NCBI GenBank assembly: GCA_964404765.1
Contig: CAYOLL010000009.1
Location: forward strand, 1-64,000
Origin: CAYOLL01 sp964404765 [NCBI: uncultured Gemmatimonadota bacterium]
GTDB taxonomy: Bacteria > 4572-55
Direction: 5' to 3'
Length of the DNA: 64,000 nucleotides
Within the stretch, counting starts at the first letter, position 1, and each line of letters begins with the position of its first letter. Below, piece by piece: positions 9,109 through 16,846 of this stretch. A model generated the notes under the pieces. The model did not search any database. It worked only from the letters and a program-made list of their open reading frames with translations, and had not been told where the DNA came from. The position numbers and the translations under genes are program-made.

Positions 9109-10197
9109 ATGCGCTTATTAGACCGTTACATCCTTAAAAATTTCTTCCGGGTGATACTATTCATTTTCATGACTATTGGCGTCATCATTATGATCGTCAA
9201 TATCTTTGAAAAGATAGATTACTTTATTGATAACAAAGCCAGGTTTATCTATGTTATCGAATACTACGTGTATTGGTTGCCTTTCCAAATCGTGATGGTC
9301 ATGCCGATTGGCGTACTTTTGGCCACCCTGATGGTCATCAGCAATCTATCACGTAATGGTGAACTCATCGCGATGAAGTCATGCGGACTAAGTTTGTGGC
9401 GCATCCTGATCCCGCTGCTTGCCGTGGGTGTACTGATCAGCGTTGTTTCGTTAGCATTAAGTGAAATAGTGCCGTACACCAACCAGCAGCTTAAGAATTT
9501 GCAGCGCGTTAAAATCGAACAAAAACCACCCCAGCCGACGCTGAGTCAAAACAAAGTTTTTTATATTGGCAGCAAGGGCCACATGTATTTTATCGACTAT
9601 TTTGATGCCAAAAAACAACGTTTGCACCGTGTTACAGTCTTTGAATATGATGAATACAGTCGTCTGCTTCGTCGAATTGACGCCGAACGCGCGGCTTATC
9701 GCGATTCGACCTGGGTGTTTGAAGACGGCATGGAGCGGCTATTTAGCGCGAATGGTCAGGAAGTCGCGCAGGCGTTTCGACAGCGACCATTACCCGAACT
9801 GGAGGAAGCGCCGGAAGATTTTAGCCGCTACTACAAGTTCCCCAACCAGATGAACTATCTTGAGCTGCGCGAATACATCCAAAAAACTAAGCGCAGCGGC
9901 GCAAACAGCGAGAGCATTCGCCAGGACGAAGTCGATTTATACTTAAAAATCGCCTATCCGTTTTCGAATTTGATTATTCTTTTTTTCGGTGCGCCGCTAT
10001 CGCTTTCCACCCGCCGTTCAAGTCCGGCCCTGAGCGTTATTTTAAGCATTTCCGTAGCGTTCGTCTATTGGACTATGATTCAGTTGGGAAAGGCGCTTGG
10101 ACATGGCGGCTATTTAACACCGCTTATGGCGGCGTGGCTGCCCAATACGGTTTTTGCCGCCCTGGGCTTGATCGCACTTATCCGTGCGCCCAAGTAG
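9109..10197 (+). CDS. lptG: LPS export permease LptG (YjgP/YjgQ family)
   Basis: A 362-residue permease beginning MRLLDRYILKNFF, the typical LptG start, with helices at about residues 13-33, 52-80 and 97-120, a periplasmic domain, and four C-terminal hydrophobic segments starting around SNLIILFFGAPLSL. The closing helix contains GHGGYLTPLMAAWLPN, matching the conserved family end. With LptF and LptB it forms the inner-membrane LPS extractor. Length is normal for the family. The start codon has no recognisable Shine-Dalgarno sequence: the 18 bp before it consist of the MITE's target duplication and aacttttaactaac sequence, so its translation or transcription may have been altered by that insertion. 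Confidence 0.9.
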   Translation: MRLLDRYILKNFFRVILFIFMTIGVIIMIVNIFEKIDYFIDNKARFIYVIEYYVYWLPFQIVMVMPIGVLLATLMVISNLSRNGELIAMKSCGLSLWRILIPLLAVGVLISVVSLALSEIVPYTNQQLKNLQRVKIEQKPPQPTLSQNKVFYIGSKGHMYFIDYFDAKKQRLHRVTVFEYDEYSRLLRRIDAERAAYRDSTWVFEDGMERLFSANGQEVAQAFRQRPLPELEEAPEDFSRYYKFPNQMNYLELREYIQKTKRSGANSESIRQDEVDLYLKIAYPFSNLIILFFGAPLSLSTRRSSPALSVILSISVAFVYWTMIQLGKALGHGGYLTPLMAAWLPNTVFAALGLIALIRAPK

Positions 10198-10330
10198 GGG
10201 GAAGAATGGTTGGGATTAATTCTACCGCATTATAATCGATTTATTCCCATATTTCCATAAAAAAATGGCCCAGCTGTAAATCTGTATCCGCTAAACACAT
10301 AAAAATTCATCTGCTCCGTTTTATCTAACC

Positions 10331-10466
10331 TGAATTATTCACCACGAAGAAGGGAAGGAAGGGAAGTCATTGAAATATAAAGAGATATAAAAACTGCTGC
10401 TCAAAATCAAGTTTTTAGCATCAATCTTTATATCTTCTTACTCTTCCCTAACTTCCTTTCCTCGTG
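10331..10466. repeat. caccacgaag imperfect inverted-repeat element
   Basis: The arms ttcaccacgaagaagggaag and the complement of cttcctttcctcgtggtg pair imperfectly around a centre holding atataaagagatataaaaac and aagtttttagcatcaatc. It is preceded by the word cctgaattattc, which also occurs at 8715 and 38151 at the edges of other repeats. Confidence 0.6.
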
Positions 10467-10553
10467 GTGCTACGCGGCGTAAGTTCGTGTGAACTTTTTC
10501 GACGATCAAAACCCGTCAGGTTTGAGTTCACACAAACTTATGCCGAACAGCAC
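10467..10553. repeat. gtgctacgcggc palindromic element, copy 1
   Basis: Ends gtgctacgcggcgtaagttc and the complement of aacttatgccgaacagcac form an imperfect terminal inverted repeat, with an inner cgtgtgaact pair. A second member lies at about 18848-18954 beside cinA. It directly abuts the next element, as if one inserted beside the other. Confidence 0.75.
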
Positions 10554-10685
10554 TAGTCAACGACCTCTTGAACACTTTTACAGTTGGTCGAGTGTCATTC
10601 CGTAGGAATCTTTTAACGGCGTTTGTACAAGCTTGCAAAAAGATTCCTTCGGAATGACAGTGTTCGACAGGTCGTTGACTATTAC
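10552..10685. repeat. ctagtcaacgacc palindromic element, copy 1
   Basis: Left end ctagtcaacgacctcttgaa and right end acaggtcgttgactattac are inverted repeats. The interior has another palindrome based on gtcattccgtaggaatctttt. Relatives lie at 57971-58096 and about 59160-59276, with a left half at about 26824. Confidence 0.75.
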
Positions 10686-10734
10686 ATATTTTAAACACTT
10701 TTCAATTTTAACCCCTAACCTGCAGTTTTTAACT

Positions 10735-11430
10735 TTGAACCTCGAACCCAACCGTATCCATCTCCGGCTGATTGAATTGGATCAGGCGACAGACCCGCGA
10801 GATTTGCCGGCCCGGCTGCTTTCTGTGGACGAGCGCGCCAGGGCGGAACGGTTTGTTTTTGACATCCACCGGCAGCGCTATATTGTCGGTCGCGGCTGGC
10901 TGCGCCGGCTGTTAGCGCCGTTTTTGGACTGCGATCCGGCGGACATTGTGTTTTCGTACAACCCTTATGGCAAACCGCTTGTGACACCGCGCACATCGGA
11001 AGCGCCCGAAATTCAGTTCAGCCTGGCGCATTCCGGGCCGTTGGCCATTTACGCCTTTGCGCGCTGTCCCGTCGGCATCGACATTGAAAAAAAAGAGGCG
11101 TTGACCAATCTGGATGGCATGGCCCGCGCCGGCTTTTCCGAGTCCGAATATGCGGCCTGGTTAAGCGCGCCGCCCGAAGAGAAGGTCACGCATTTTTTCC
11201 GGCTGTGGACTTTAAAAGAAGCGTATATGAAGGGCAAGGGATTGGGTTTTTCCAACTCGCCGACAACTTTTGACATCAACTTTATCGAAAATAAACCGGT
11301 CTTGACCGCTGACCGGCTGACCCCGACCGAGGTCGGACACTGGCGTTTGCAGGAAATTACGGTGGCCAATCCGACCTATGCCGCGGCATTGGCTGTTCGC
11401 AGTCTGTTGCCGCAGATAAATTTGGAATAG
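10735..11430 (+). CDS. Sfp-type 4'-phosphopantetheinyl transferase
   Basis: About 231 residues of the AcpS/Sfp superfamily, which moves the phosphopantetheine arm of CoA onto a serine of carrier proteins. Two magnesium/CoA-binding signatures are clear: VGIDIEKKE at about residues 112-120 and FFRLWTLKEAYMKGKGLG at about 149-166 (the WxxKEA motif). The length without the upstream extension equals the Sfp norm. The start is uncertain: the open frame reaches back to 10633 but that part overlaps a palindromic element, and the first plausible start is the TTG at 10735 (MNLEPNRIHLRLIEL), which has no obvious Shine-Dalgarno site. No polyketide or peptide synthetase genes are nearby, so its carrier-protein target is unknown. 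Confidence 0.85.
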   Translation: MNLEPNRIHLRLIELDQATDPRDLPARLLSVDERARAERFVFDIHRQRYIVGRGWLRRLLAPFLDCDPADIVFSYNPYGKPLVTPRTSEAPEIQFSLAHSGPLAIYAFARCPVGIDIEKKEALTNLDGMARAGFSESEYAAWLSAPPEEKVTHFFRLWTLKEAYMKGKGLGFSNSPTTFDINFIENKPVLTADRLTPTEVGHWRLQEITVANPTYAAALAVRSLLPQINLE

Positions 11431-11464
11431 CAAACTTTAGTTTGCAAGCAACAGATGCCGCTTT

Positions 11465-11536
11465 GCAAACTGAAGCTTGCTACTCCATTAAAAACACTTT
11501 CTACCTTGCAAGCTGAAGCTTGCTATTCCATTAAAA
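11465..11536. repeat. 29-bp direct repeat pair upstream of ppa
   Basis: Two near-identical 29-bp units (gcaaactgaagcttgctact... at 11465-11493 and gcaagctgaagcttgctatt... at 11508-11536), each ending ccattaaaa. A related gcaaactttagtttgc palindrome overlaps the stop codon of the preceding gene. Confidence 0.8.
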
Positions 11537-11577
11537 TTAAAGAAAAATTTCTGATTCATCTTTTAAAAGGAGGAAAT

Positions 11578-12273
11578 ATGTCGGACATCGCTAAAGTGAG
11601 CCAGCTCTTGCAGTTGATGTTCAAGCAGCATCCCTGGCACGGTATTCCGCCCGGTGATTCTGTGCCGGATTTGCTCAATGCCTATATCGAAATCGTGCCG
11701 ACCGATACCGTCAAATATGAAATTGACAAGCCGTCCGGCCATCTCAAAATTGACCGCCCGCAAAAGTACTCGAATCTTTGCCCGACCCTTTACGGCTTTA
11801 TTCCGCAAAGCTACTGCGGCAAACAAGTCGGCGATTATTGCGCGTCCCGCACCGGTCGAAACGGGATTAAAGGCGACGGTGATCCGCTGGACATTTGTGT
11901 TCTGAGCGAGCGTTCCATCTCGCACGGCGATATTCTGCTGAAGGTCATTCCCATCGGCGGTTTGCGGATGATTGACGGCGATCAGGCCGATGATAAAATT
12001 GTGGCGGTGCTGCGCAACGACGCGGTTTACGGGCAATGGCAGGATATCAGCGAATGCCCAAAATCGCTGATAGATCGGCTGCGGCATTATTTTTTGACCT
12101 ACAAGGATTTGCCGGATTCGGTAAACTCCAGCGTTGAAATTACCGACATCTACCATCGCACCGAAGCCGTTGAAGTCATCAAAGCCAGCCTGGCAGATTA
12201 CAACAGCGACTTTGGCGATCCGGAAAGCCGTATTCAGGCCCTGATTTCCACCGTACAGGCCATGCGGAAGTGA
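11578..12273 (+). CDS. ppa: family I inorganic pyrophosphatase
   Basis: A 231-residue soluble pyrophosphatase that splits PPi to phosphate and pulls biosynthetic reactions forward. The active-site signature KGDGDPLDICVL is at about residues 99-110, and YGFIPQSYCG and the later GDQADDKIVAV supply further substrate and metal residues. The N-terminal HPWHGIPPG is a common feature of one branch of bacterial family I enzymes; the total length exceeds the roughly 175 residues of the E. coli type because of C-terminal and N-terminal extensions. The ATG at 11578 follows a perfect AGGAGG site; an upstream in-frame ATG at 11455 lies in repeats and is rejected. A strong terminator follows 11 bp after the stop. 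Confidence 0.95.
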   Translation: MSDIAKVSQLLQLMFKQHPWHGIPPGDSVPDLLNAYIEIVPTDTVKYEIDKPSGHLKIDRPQKYSNLCPTLYGFIPQSYCGKQVGDYCASRTGRNGIKGDGDPLDICVLSERSISHGDILLKVIPIGGLRMIDGDQADDKIVAVLRNDAVYGQWQDISECPKSLIDRLRHYFLTYKDLPDSVNSSVEITDIYHRTEAVEVIKASLADYNSDFGDPESRIQALISTVQAMRK

Positions 12274-12283
12274 GGACTTTAAA

Positions 12284-12329
12284 CAAAAAAACCGCTTCCT
12301 TCACGATCAAGAAAGCGGTTTTTTGTTTG
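12284..12329. terminator. bidirectional rho-independent terminator
   Basis: Stem aaaccgcttt-like / aaagcggttt flanked by A-run on the left and T-run on the right, between convergent ppa and the 12353-13366 gene. It can end transcripts from both sides. Confidence 0.9.
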
Positions 12330-12352
12330 TAAAAATCATTGTCCGGGGTCAG

Positions 12353-13366
12353 CTATTTCCGGGTTCTGGTACCGCCGGAAGACGGCGCCGCCGGTTTTGG
12401 ACTGCTGCCGGTCGAATCGGCGGGCTTGCTGGCCCGCGGTGTGCTGACTTCCACGCGGGGAGCCGGTTTGGGTGTCGGTTGCCAGGTTCCGCTGCCGGTA
12501 TTCCGGCGCGGATCGCCCGGAGCGGTTTTGATAACCCGTCGATCGGTCTGGCGCGGTTCGTTGGCCGAACGATTCGGCTTAATCACATGGTTTTGATAAG
12601 CGTCAACCGATTTCCGGGTTCGATAGCCTGATGGCGGCTTGGTTGCGGCATGGGAGCGGTCACGGTCTGTTTGGGTTGGCCGCTGATAACCGGCACGGTC
12701 GCCGTATGATCGTTTGTAGCGATAATCATTGTGCTGACGCGGCGGGCGATAGGCATGACTATCATAGTTGTAGTTATTGCAGTGGCGATGATAATCGGCG
12801 TAGCGCAACCCAAAATAGTAGTAGTAACAACCGTTGTAATTATAGTACCCGATTGGCAATGCGCCATGCCAATAGCTATCCCAATACCAGTAAGGATGGG
12901 CGTCCTGCCAATAATCCGTATCAATATAGACCTGGCGATAGATAACGTCCGTATCCGCGGCATTGTCTGGCTGGGTTTCCAAATAAGTCTCCATATCTTC
13001 AGCGTCGGAATCGGCCACATCCTCTTCAAGGTCTTCCCATTTTTCCAGGGTCGGCGTATTGACCAAAAAGTCGATCAACGCGTCGCTCACCCCATTTTCT
13101 TTGAGATAGACGAGGTCGTCAGCGGTCAATTCAAATTTGGATTCGCTGGCAATGATCTGGCTGATGATCGTTTGATCTTTTACCCCGGCTTTGGAAAGTT
13201 TAACCAGGTCTTCACGGGTTAGTTTCTCGTTGGAAACGGCAGTTTCCGTCGCGTCGGGCGGTTGATTCGGCTTGGCGGCATCCGTTGCAGTTACCGCAAA
13301 ACTCTGACTTGACCAGATGAAAAAAAGGCCAACCAAACAGGGCCAATACTTTTGAAGATGACGCAT
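12353..13366 (-). CDS. secreted tyrosine-rich, low-complexity protein
   Basis: A 337-residue exported protein of unknown function. A signal peptide ends near SQSFA (about residue 24). Residues 48-105 form two short helical units with LTREDLVKLSKAGVKDQTI and LTADDLVYLKENGVSDALI, similar in pattern to small regulatory helical repeats. An acidic stretch follows, then a Tyr/Trp/His-rich section (about 145-215) with WYWDSYWHGALPIGYYNY and NGCYYYYFGLRY. The rest is basic and Pro/Arg/Ser-rich. The composition suggests a surface or extracellular structural protein; adhesion or metal binding are possible but unsupported. The ATG at 13366 has a CAGGAG site upstream. Its 5' leader carries a 111-bp palindromic element about 140 bp away. 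Confidence 0.75.
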   Translation of the reverse strand: MRHLQKYWPCLVGLFFIWSSQSFAVTATDAAKPNQPPDATETAVSNEKLTREDLVKLSKAGVKDQTIISQIIASESKFELTADDLVYLKENGVSDALIDFLVNTPTLEKWEDLEEDVADSDAEDMETYLETQPDNAADTDVIYRQVYIDTDYWQDAHPYWYWDSYWHGALPIGYYNYNGCYYYYFGLRYADYHRHCNNYNYDSHAYRPPRQHNDYRYKRSYGDRAGYQRPTQTDRDRSHAATKPPSGYRTRKSVDAYQNHVIKPNRSANEPRQTDRRVIKTAPGDPRRNTGSGTWQPTPKPAPRVEVSTPRASKPADSTGSSPKPAAPSSGGTRTRK

Positions 13367-13652
13367 AAAGCACCTCCAGGAGTTAAAAATACGTTAGTAA
13401 GTCACACATTAAAGTCTTGCTCCATTTTAAAGCAAGCCACAATTGACGATACACACCAGATAAAAAATGATTCCCAAAAAGAAGCGATTCGACAAAAATT
13501 TATGGCTCATGGAACAAGTTTGTGGAAACCCAACCTTGCGAAGGTTTCAGTGCACAAAACATGCAGATTTCAAATTAAACCTTCGCAAGGTTTCACAATC
13601 TTATCCCATGAACCAAATTTATCAGATGTGAACTCGCTGCCACAAGCTTTTT
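13367..13652. other. intergenic region with MITE-like element
   Basis: About 285 bp between the end of the kinase-like gene and the start of the secreted protein (both minus strand). Apart from the 111-bp element at 13504-13614 I see nothing coding. Confidence 0.6.
13504..13614. mobile_element. 111-bp MITE-like element, variant ends
   Basis: It shares the ccttgcgaagg / ccttcgcaagg core of the 113-bp family but has different termini (ggctcatggaacaa and the complement of ttatcccatgaacc). An exact 8-bp duplication, aaatttat, flanks it at 13496-13503 and 13615-13622. Fragments of its left end occur at about 7221 and 16685. Confidence 0.85.
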
Positions 13653-14282
13653 TTAATCATGCATATACAGCCCACCGGTTTGCTCTAACCAATCGGCAAT
13701 TTTCTCGACGGCAGCCGGGATGTCATTGTCGGAAATATCCAGCGCCAGCACCGGCAGGGATGATTCGGCGATTAAGCGCTGCATCAGCGCTTGCTCTTTC
13801 ACAAATTTTTTAAGATCATCATATTGAGCCGGATTACCGGAAACTTTAAGTCTTTCGGCACGGGCAGCGGCAAAGGATTCCGGGGTGCGGTTACAAAAAA
13901 TAAGCCGAAAGCCAAGCGGCAGCAGTCGGTCTTCCAGCCATTTAAAGTCATAATGCTTGCCGCGGGCCATCAATTGGTAGGCTTGAGTAGACAAATGAAA
14001 ACGGTCGATAATCCAGGAATAGTAGCGCTGCAATTCAAACAGGCGCAGCCAGGTACGATAGGTTTCCAGAGCGCGCTCCTCCTCCTGTGGTTCAAAGTTG
14101 ATAAGCCCGCGGCCCCAGGGAAAGTTGGTAAACGCACACCATTCGGCGGAAATCAGCGGCGAATGATAGCGATATTTGCGCGGCCCGACGACGCGCGGAT
14201 GCTCGTTCAAAGCAAAGGCGATCTCGGTTTTGAAGGTCAGGCGTGTGCCTTCCAGAATGATTTTTGGGCAAAGTTTGCTCAT
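13653..14282 (-). CDS. thymidylate-kinase-like P-loop protein, degenerate Walker A
   Basis: A 209-residue protein that follows the thymidylate/deoxynucleoside kinase fold: N-terminal strand and P-loop position KIILEGTRLTFKTEIAFAL, central WIIDRFHLSTQAYQ (kinase DRxxxS-like motif, about residues 88-101), and a C-terminal adenine-binding/lid region. The Walker A should read GxxxxGKT, but here the Gly before Lys-Thr is Phe (GTRLTFKT), so ordinary nucleotide-phosphate transfer is doubtful. The ATG at 14282 is chosen because KLCPKIILEG is the natural beginning; the longer frame runs into the neighbouring gene. It starts 10 bp after the cyclic-nucleotide-domain gene ends, so the two are probably cotranscribed and may work together, for example as a sensor-linked nucleotide-binding protein. 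Confidence 0.65.
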   Translation of the reverse strand: MSKLCPKIILEGTRLTFKTEIAFALNEHPRVVGPRKYRYHSPLISAEWCAFTNFPWGRGLINFEPQEEERALETYRTWLRLFELQRYYSWIIDRFHLSTQAYQLMARGKHYDFKWLEDRLLPLGFRLIFCNRTPESFAAARAERLKVSGNPAQYDDLKKFVKEQALMQRLIAESSLPVLALDISDNDIPAAVEKIADWLEQTGGLYMHD

Positions 14283-14292
14283 TGCCGGCGCC

Positions 14293-14763
14293 TCAGCAGA
14301 TATGGGTGAAAGTAAACAAGTTTTCAAGTTTATTGTGCAGTCCGCGCAGACGCCGGGAAAGAATGCGCGCAAATTGCCACAGCAATTTTTTCGCCAGACG
14401 GTCATCCTGATCCAGCAGCTCAAACAGATGGCGCTTGCTGATCTCCAAAACGCTGACCGACTGCACGGTTGCGGCCTTAGCCGAGCGGGGCGTATCTTCG
14501 ACTAATGCCATTTCGCCGAAATAATCGCCGGGCTTCATAATAACGAGCAGTTCTTCCATTTCATCGATATGGCGGGTAATCCGAACAAAGCCTTCCAAAA
14601 TAATATATAGACTATGCGCGTCGTCACCCTGATTAAAAATAACCGTATCGGCAGGATGCACGGTTAGCGCTCCGATCAAGCTGATTTTTTGCAGCTCGGC
14701 CTCGCTCAACTCTTGAAACAGCTCTACATTTTGCAAAAATTGAAGATTCATTTTCGATCCCAT
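14293..14763 (-). CDS. stand-alone cyclic nucleotide-binding domain protein
   Basis: A 156-residue protein consisting almost only of a CRP-type cyclic nucleotide-binding beta-roll: FNQGDDAHSLYIILEGFVRI then GDYFGEMALVEDTPRSAKA (phosphate-binding cassette, about residues 79-97, with the FGE...PRSA signature). It is followed by helices but no helix-turn-helix, so it is not a DNA-binding CRP; it more likely passes a cAMP/cGMP signal to a partner. A class III cyclase domain is encoded at 50809-55452, making cAMP signalling plausible. The start is either the ATG at 14763 or at 14751; the first abuts the edge of an 85-bp repeat one base away, so no native leader remains. The kinase-like gene follows. 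Confidence 0.8.
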   Translation of the reverse strand: MGSKMNLQFLQNVELFQELSEAELQKISLIGALTVHPADTVIFNQGDDAHSLYIILEGFVRITRHIDEMEELLVIMKPGDYFGEMALVEDTPRSAKAATVQSVSVLEISKRHLFELLDQDDRLAKKLLWQFARILSRRLRGLHNKLENLFTFTHIC

Positions 14764-14764
14764 A

Positions 14765-14970
14765 AGTGACTATAAACAAAGACCCTAAGGGTTTTGTTTG
14801 GTAATTGCTCAAAAAGCGTGGGTAACCTTGCGAAGGCTTTACTGCAAAACTTGTGAAGTCGTGCACTGAAGCCTTCGCAAGGTTAGGTTTACCACCACTT
14901 TTTGAGCAATTACTTTGTTTGCGCATAACCTCAACAGTTTCAACCAATTGAACCCTTAGGGTCTATGCTT
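14765..14970 (-). repeat. 85-bp ccctaaggg repeat interrupted by a MITE
   Basis: The reverse complement of the 8780-8864 repeat, 83 of 85 positions identical once the 113-bp MITE and one copy of its 8-bp duplication are removed. It shows directly that the MITE inserted into a pre-existing repeat. Confidence 0.92.
14801..14913. mobile_element. 113-bp MITE-like palindromic element, copy 2
   Basis: Same length and termini (gtaattgctcaaaaag / ctttttgagcaattac) as the copy at 8978, roughly 94 percent identical in opposite orientation. It is flanked by an exact 8-bp duplication, tttgtttg, at 14793-14800 and 14914-14921, and the empty site exists at 8780-8864. Confidence 0.93.
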
Positions 14971-15105
14971 AAAAATTGAAAAATTTAGTTTATATTGACT
15001 TAAGGTTGGGTAGTTTGCAGACGAAAGATAGCAGTATCCTGTCAAGTTAGCCCCAAATATTCTGTTTGTCAATCCACATTTATGCGTGGACCGAAAAAGC
15101 CGCGC
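14971..15105. other. rest of intergenic region upstream of CNBD gene
   Basis: Between the interrupted repeat and the 3' end of the AAA+ gene (both genes minus strand). AT-rich with gaaaaatttagtttatattg; no gene or clear terminator recognised. Confidence 0.4.
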
Positions 15106-16650
15106 TCAGTCTGTATAAGGACGATTGAGCGAGGCGGGGCGAGTTCGGTAGCGGGCCCAACTACGCAGCGCATTGATGGGCTCGGACATCATTTGTGAGA
15201 GCGGAATGGATTTTTTTAGATTGCTTTCAATATCTTGCGAGGTCAGTTTGCGGGAGTTTTCTTCGAAGGCATCGTACAATGCCGCAATAATAGCCTGCTC
15301 GATTTCTGCGCCGCTGAAGGCGTCACTCAAACCGGCCAGCAATTCCAGATTAAAATCTTCGGGATCGCGATGGCGGGCTTTTAAGTGGATGCGGAAAATT
15401 TCTTCGCGCTCGGAGCGGTCCGGCAAGTCAACAAAAAAGATGTCGTCGAAACGACCCTTGCGCAACAACTCCGGCGGCAGCATATCCACCATATTCGCCG
15501 TGGCAATGACAAACACCGGCGCCGTTTTTTCCTGCATCCAGGTAATAAAGCTGCCGTAAACACGGGCGGCAGTGCCGGCATCGCTAAAGTTGGAGCTGCC
15601 CAAACCGGCAAAGCCTTTTTCAATCTCGTCAATCCACAGGATGCATGGACTGAGGGTTTCGGCCAGCTTGATGGCCCGGCGCATGTTATCTTCCGATGAA
15701 CCGACGATACCGGCAAAAACACGGCCCACATCCAGACGTAACAGCGGCAGCTTCCAGACGTTGGCTACGGATTTGGCCACCAGTGATTTGCCGCAGCCTT
15801 GCACCCCCACCAGCAAAATGCCGCGCGGCGCCGGCAGGCCAAATGTGCGCGCTTCTTTGGCAAACGCCCGTCCGCGTTTTTGCAGCCATTCTTTCAGCGT
15901 TTCCAGACCGCCGACATCAGCTAGATCGGTTTCCGGCGAGTAGTATTCCAGGACGCCGGTTTTGCGGATAATCTGCTTTTTTTCCTCCAAGATTCGGCCA
16001 ATAGCGGTGCGGGTTACCTTACGGTTACGTTTAATCTCCTCGCGCAGAGCATCGCCCATTTCCCGCAGGGTCAGGCCGCGCGCAATATTGAGCAAAACAT
16101 CTTCGTCACCCGGTTCTAACTGTACGGAATCACCATACTGCAGCTTCAAATCGTCCAAAGCTGTTTTTAGCTCGACTTCGGTCGGCAATTCAAAATCGAA
16201 AACCTTAACATCTTTTTCCAGCTCCGGCGGCAGCTTCAGCAAGGGTGAAAGTAAAATGATGGTTTTGATTTGGCTGGCTTCGCGCAGTTTGGTCGCGGCA
16301 TCTCGCAAACGCCGCACGACGCGGGTATCCTGCCCTAAATAAGCATGGTAATCCAGCAGCACGTACAGCCCTTTTTCGGCAGAATTGATGATGTCGTTAA
16401 GCGCGGCAAACGGGTCTTTGGTCGCGGCGTTTTGGCGCTCTGGCAATGCCCGATTAACCAATCCGTCGGTAATCGTCCAGACAAACAAGCGGCGGCCATC
16501 GGCTTTGGCAATGGCCTCCAGGTCTGCCAGTGCGCGATCTTCTTCCCAGGAAACGATATAAATCAACGGAATGCGGGCCTGAATGCTGATCCGCAGGTTA
16601 TCCAGAACGGATTCTTTGGCCGATATGCGATGGATTTTTTTGATGGTCAT
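15106..16650 (-). CDS. ycf46: Ycf46-like AAA+ ATPase
   Basis: A 514-residue protein with a Ycf46-type N-terminal region (about 1-230, beginning with ARIPLIYIVSWEEDRALADL) followed by one AAA+ module: Walker A GVQGCGKSLVAK (about 278-289), Walker B CILWIDEIEKGFAG, sensor 1 IATAN, and arginine-finger region LLRKGRFDDIFFVDLP. Ycf46 is conserved in cyanobacteria, plastids and scattered bacteria; a role in inorganic carbon or photosystem homeostasis has been suggested in cyanobacteria but the biochemical target is unknown. In this window it is 10 kb from Ycf35 (DUF1257) and DUF2997 genes, which I recall being neighbours of Ycf46-type ATPases elsewhere. Length and motifs appear intact. Confidence 0.88.
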   Translation of the reverse strand: MTIKKIHRISAKESVLDNLRISIQARIPLIYIVSWEEDRALADLEAIAKADGRRLFVWTITDGLVNRALPERQNAATKDPFAALNDIINSAEKGLYVLLDYHAYLGQDTRVVRRLRDAATKLREASQIKTIILLSPLLKLPPELEKDVKVFDFELPTEVELKTALDDLKLQYGDSVQLEPGDEDVLLNIARGLTLREMGDALREEIKRNRKVTRTAIGRILEEKKQIIRKTGVLEYYSPETDLADVGGLETLKEWLQKRGRAFAKEARTFGLPAPRGILLVGVQGCGKSLVAKSVANVWKLPLLRLDVGRVFAGIVGSSEDNMRRAIKLAETLSPCILWIDEIEKGFAGLGSSNFSDAGTAARVYGSFITWMQEKTAPVFVIATANMVDMLPPELLRKGRFDDIFFVDLPDRSEREEIFRIHLKARHRDPEDFNLELLAGLSDAFSGAEIEQAIIAALYDAFEENSRKLTSQDIESNLKKSIPLSQMMSEPINALRSWARYRTRPASLNRPYTD

Positions 16651-16846
16651 AGCGAAATTAAGACTTAAAATTTAAGAGTTTTTTGGCTCATGGGACAAGA
16701 CGGTGGAAAGCTCGGCCTTGCATCATGGAAAGTTCTTTTGACTACATTTCGGCTGATCGCTTCGGCCCTTCGGCTTCGAGTCAGGCCGGCAGCAAAAGCA
16801 GTCACGTCCATAAACAGCGGCGCATGGGTTTTCTCCTTGTCTTCCG
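16651..16846. other. intergenic region with element fragment
   Basis: About 196 bp upstream of the AAA+ gene. It contains ttggctcatgggacaag at about 16681, the left end of the 111-bp element family, followed by unrelated sequence, so it looks like a decayed copy. No gene assigned. Confidence 0.5.

Larger units (their letters stand above)
10198..10734. other. repeat-filled intergenic region
   Basis: About 540 bp with no credible gene, occupied by three consecutive palindromic elements listed separately: a caccacgaag element (10331-10466), a gtgctacgcggc element (10467-10553) and a ctagtcaacgacc element (about 10552-10685). No terminator for lptG was recognised. Confidence 0.7.

Noticed and set aside
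11455-11577. Upstream in-frame start for the pyrophosphatase
   Set aside because: The extension covers direct repeats and lacks a ribosome site, while the ATG at 11578 has AGGAGG and gives the standard N-terminus.
16660-16846. Short minus-strand frame beginning MDVTAFAAGLTRSRR between the XRE and AAA+ genes
   Set aside because: No ribosome site, overlaps a decayed repeat and resembles nothing known.
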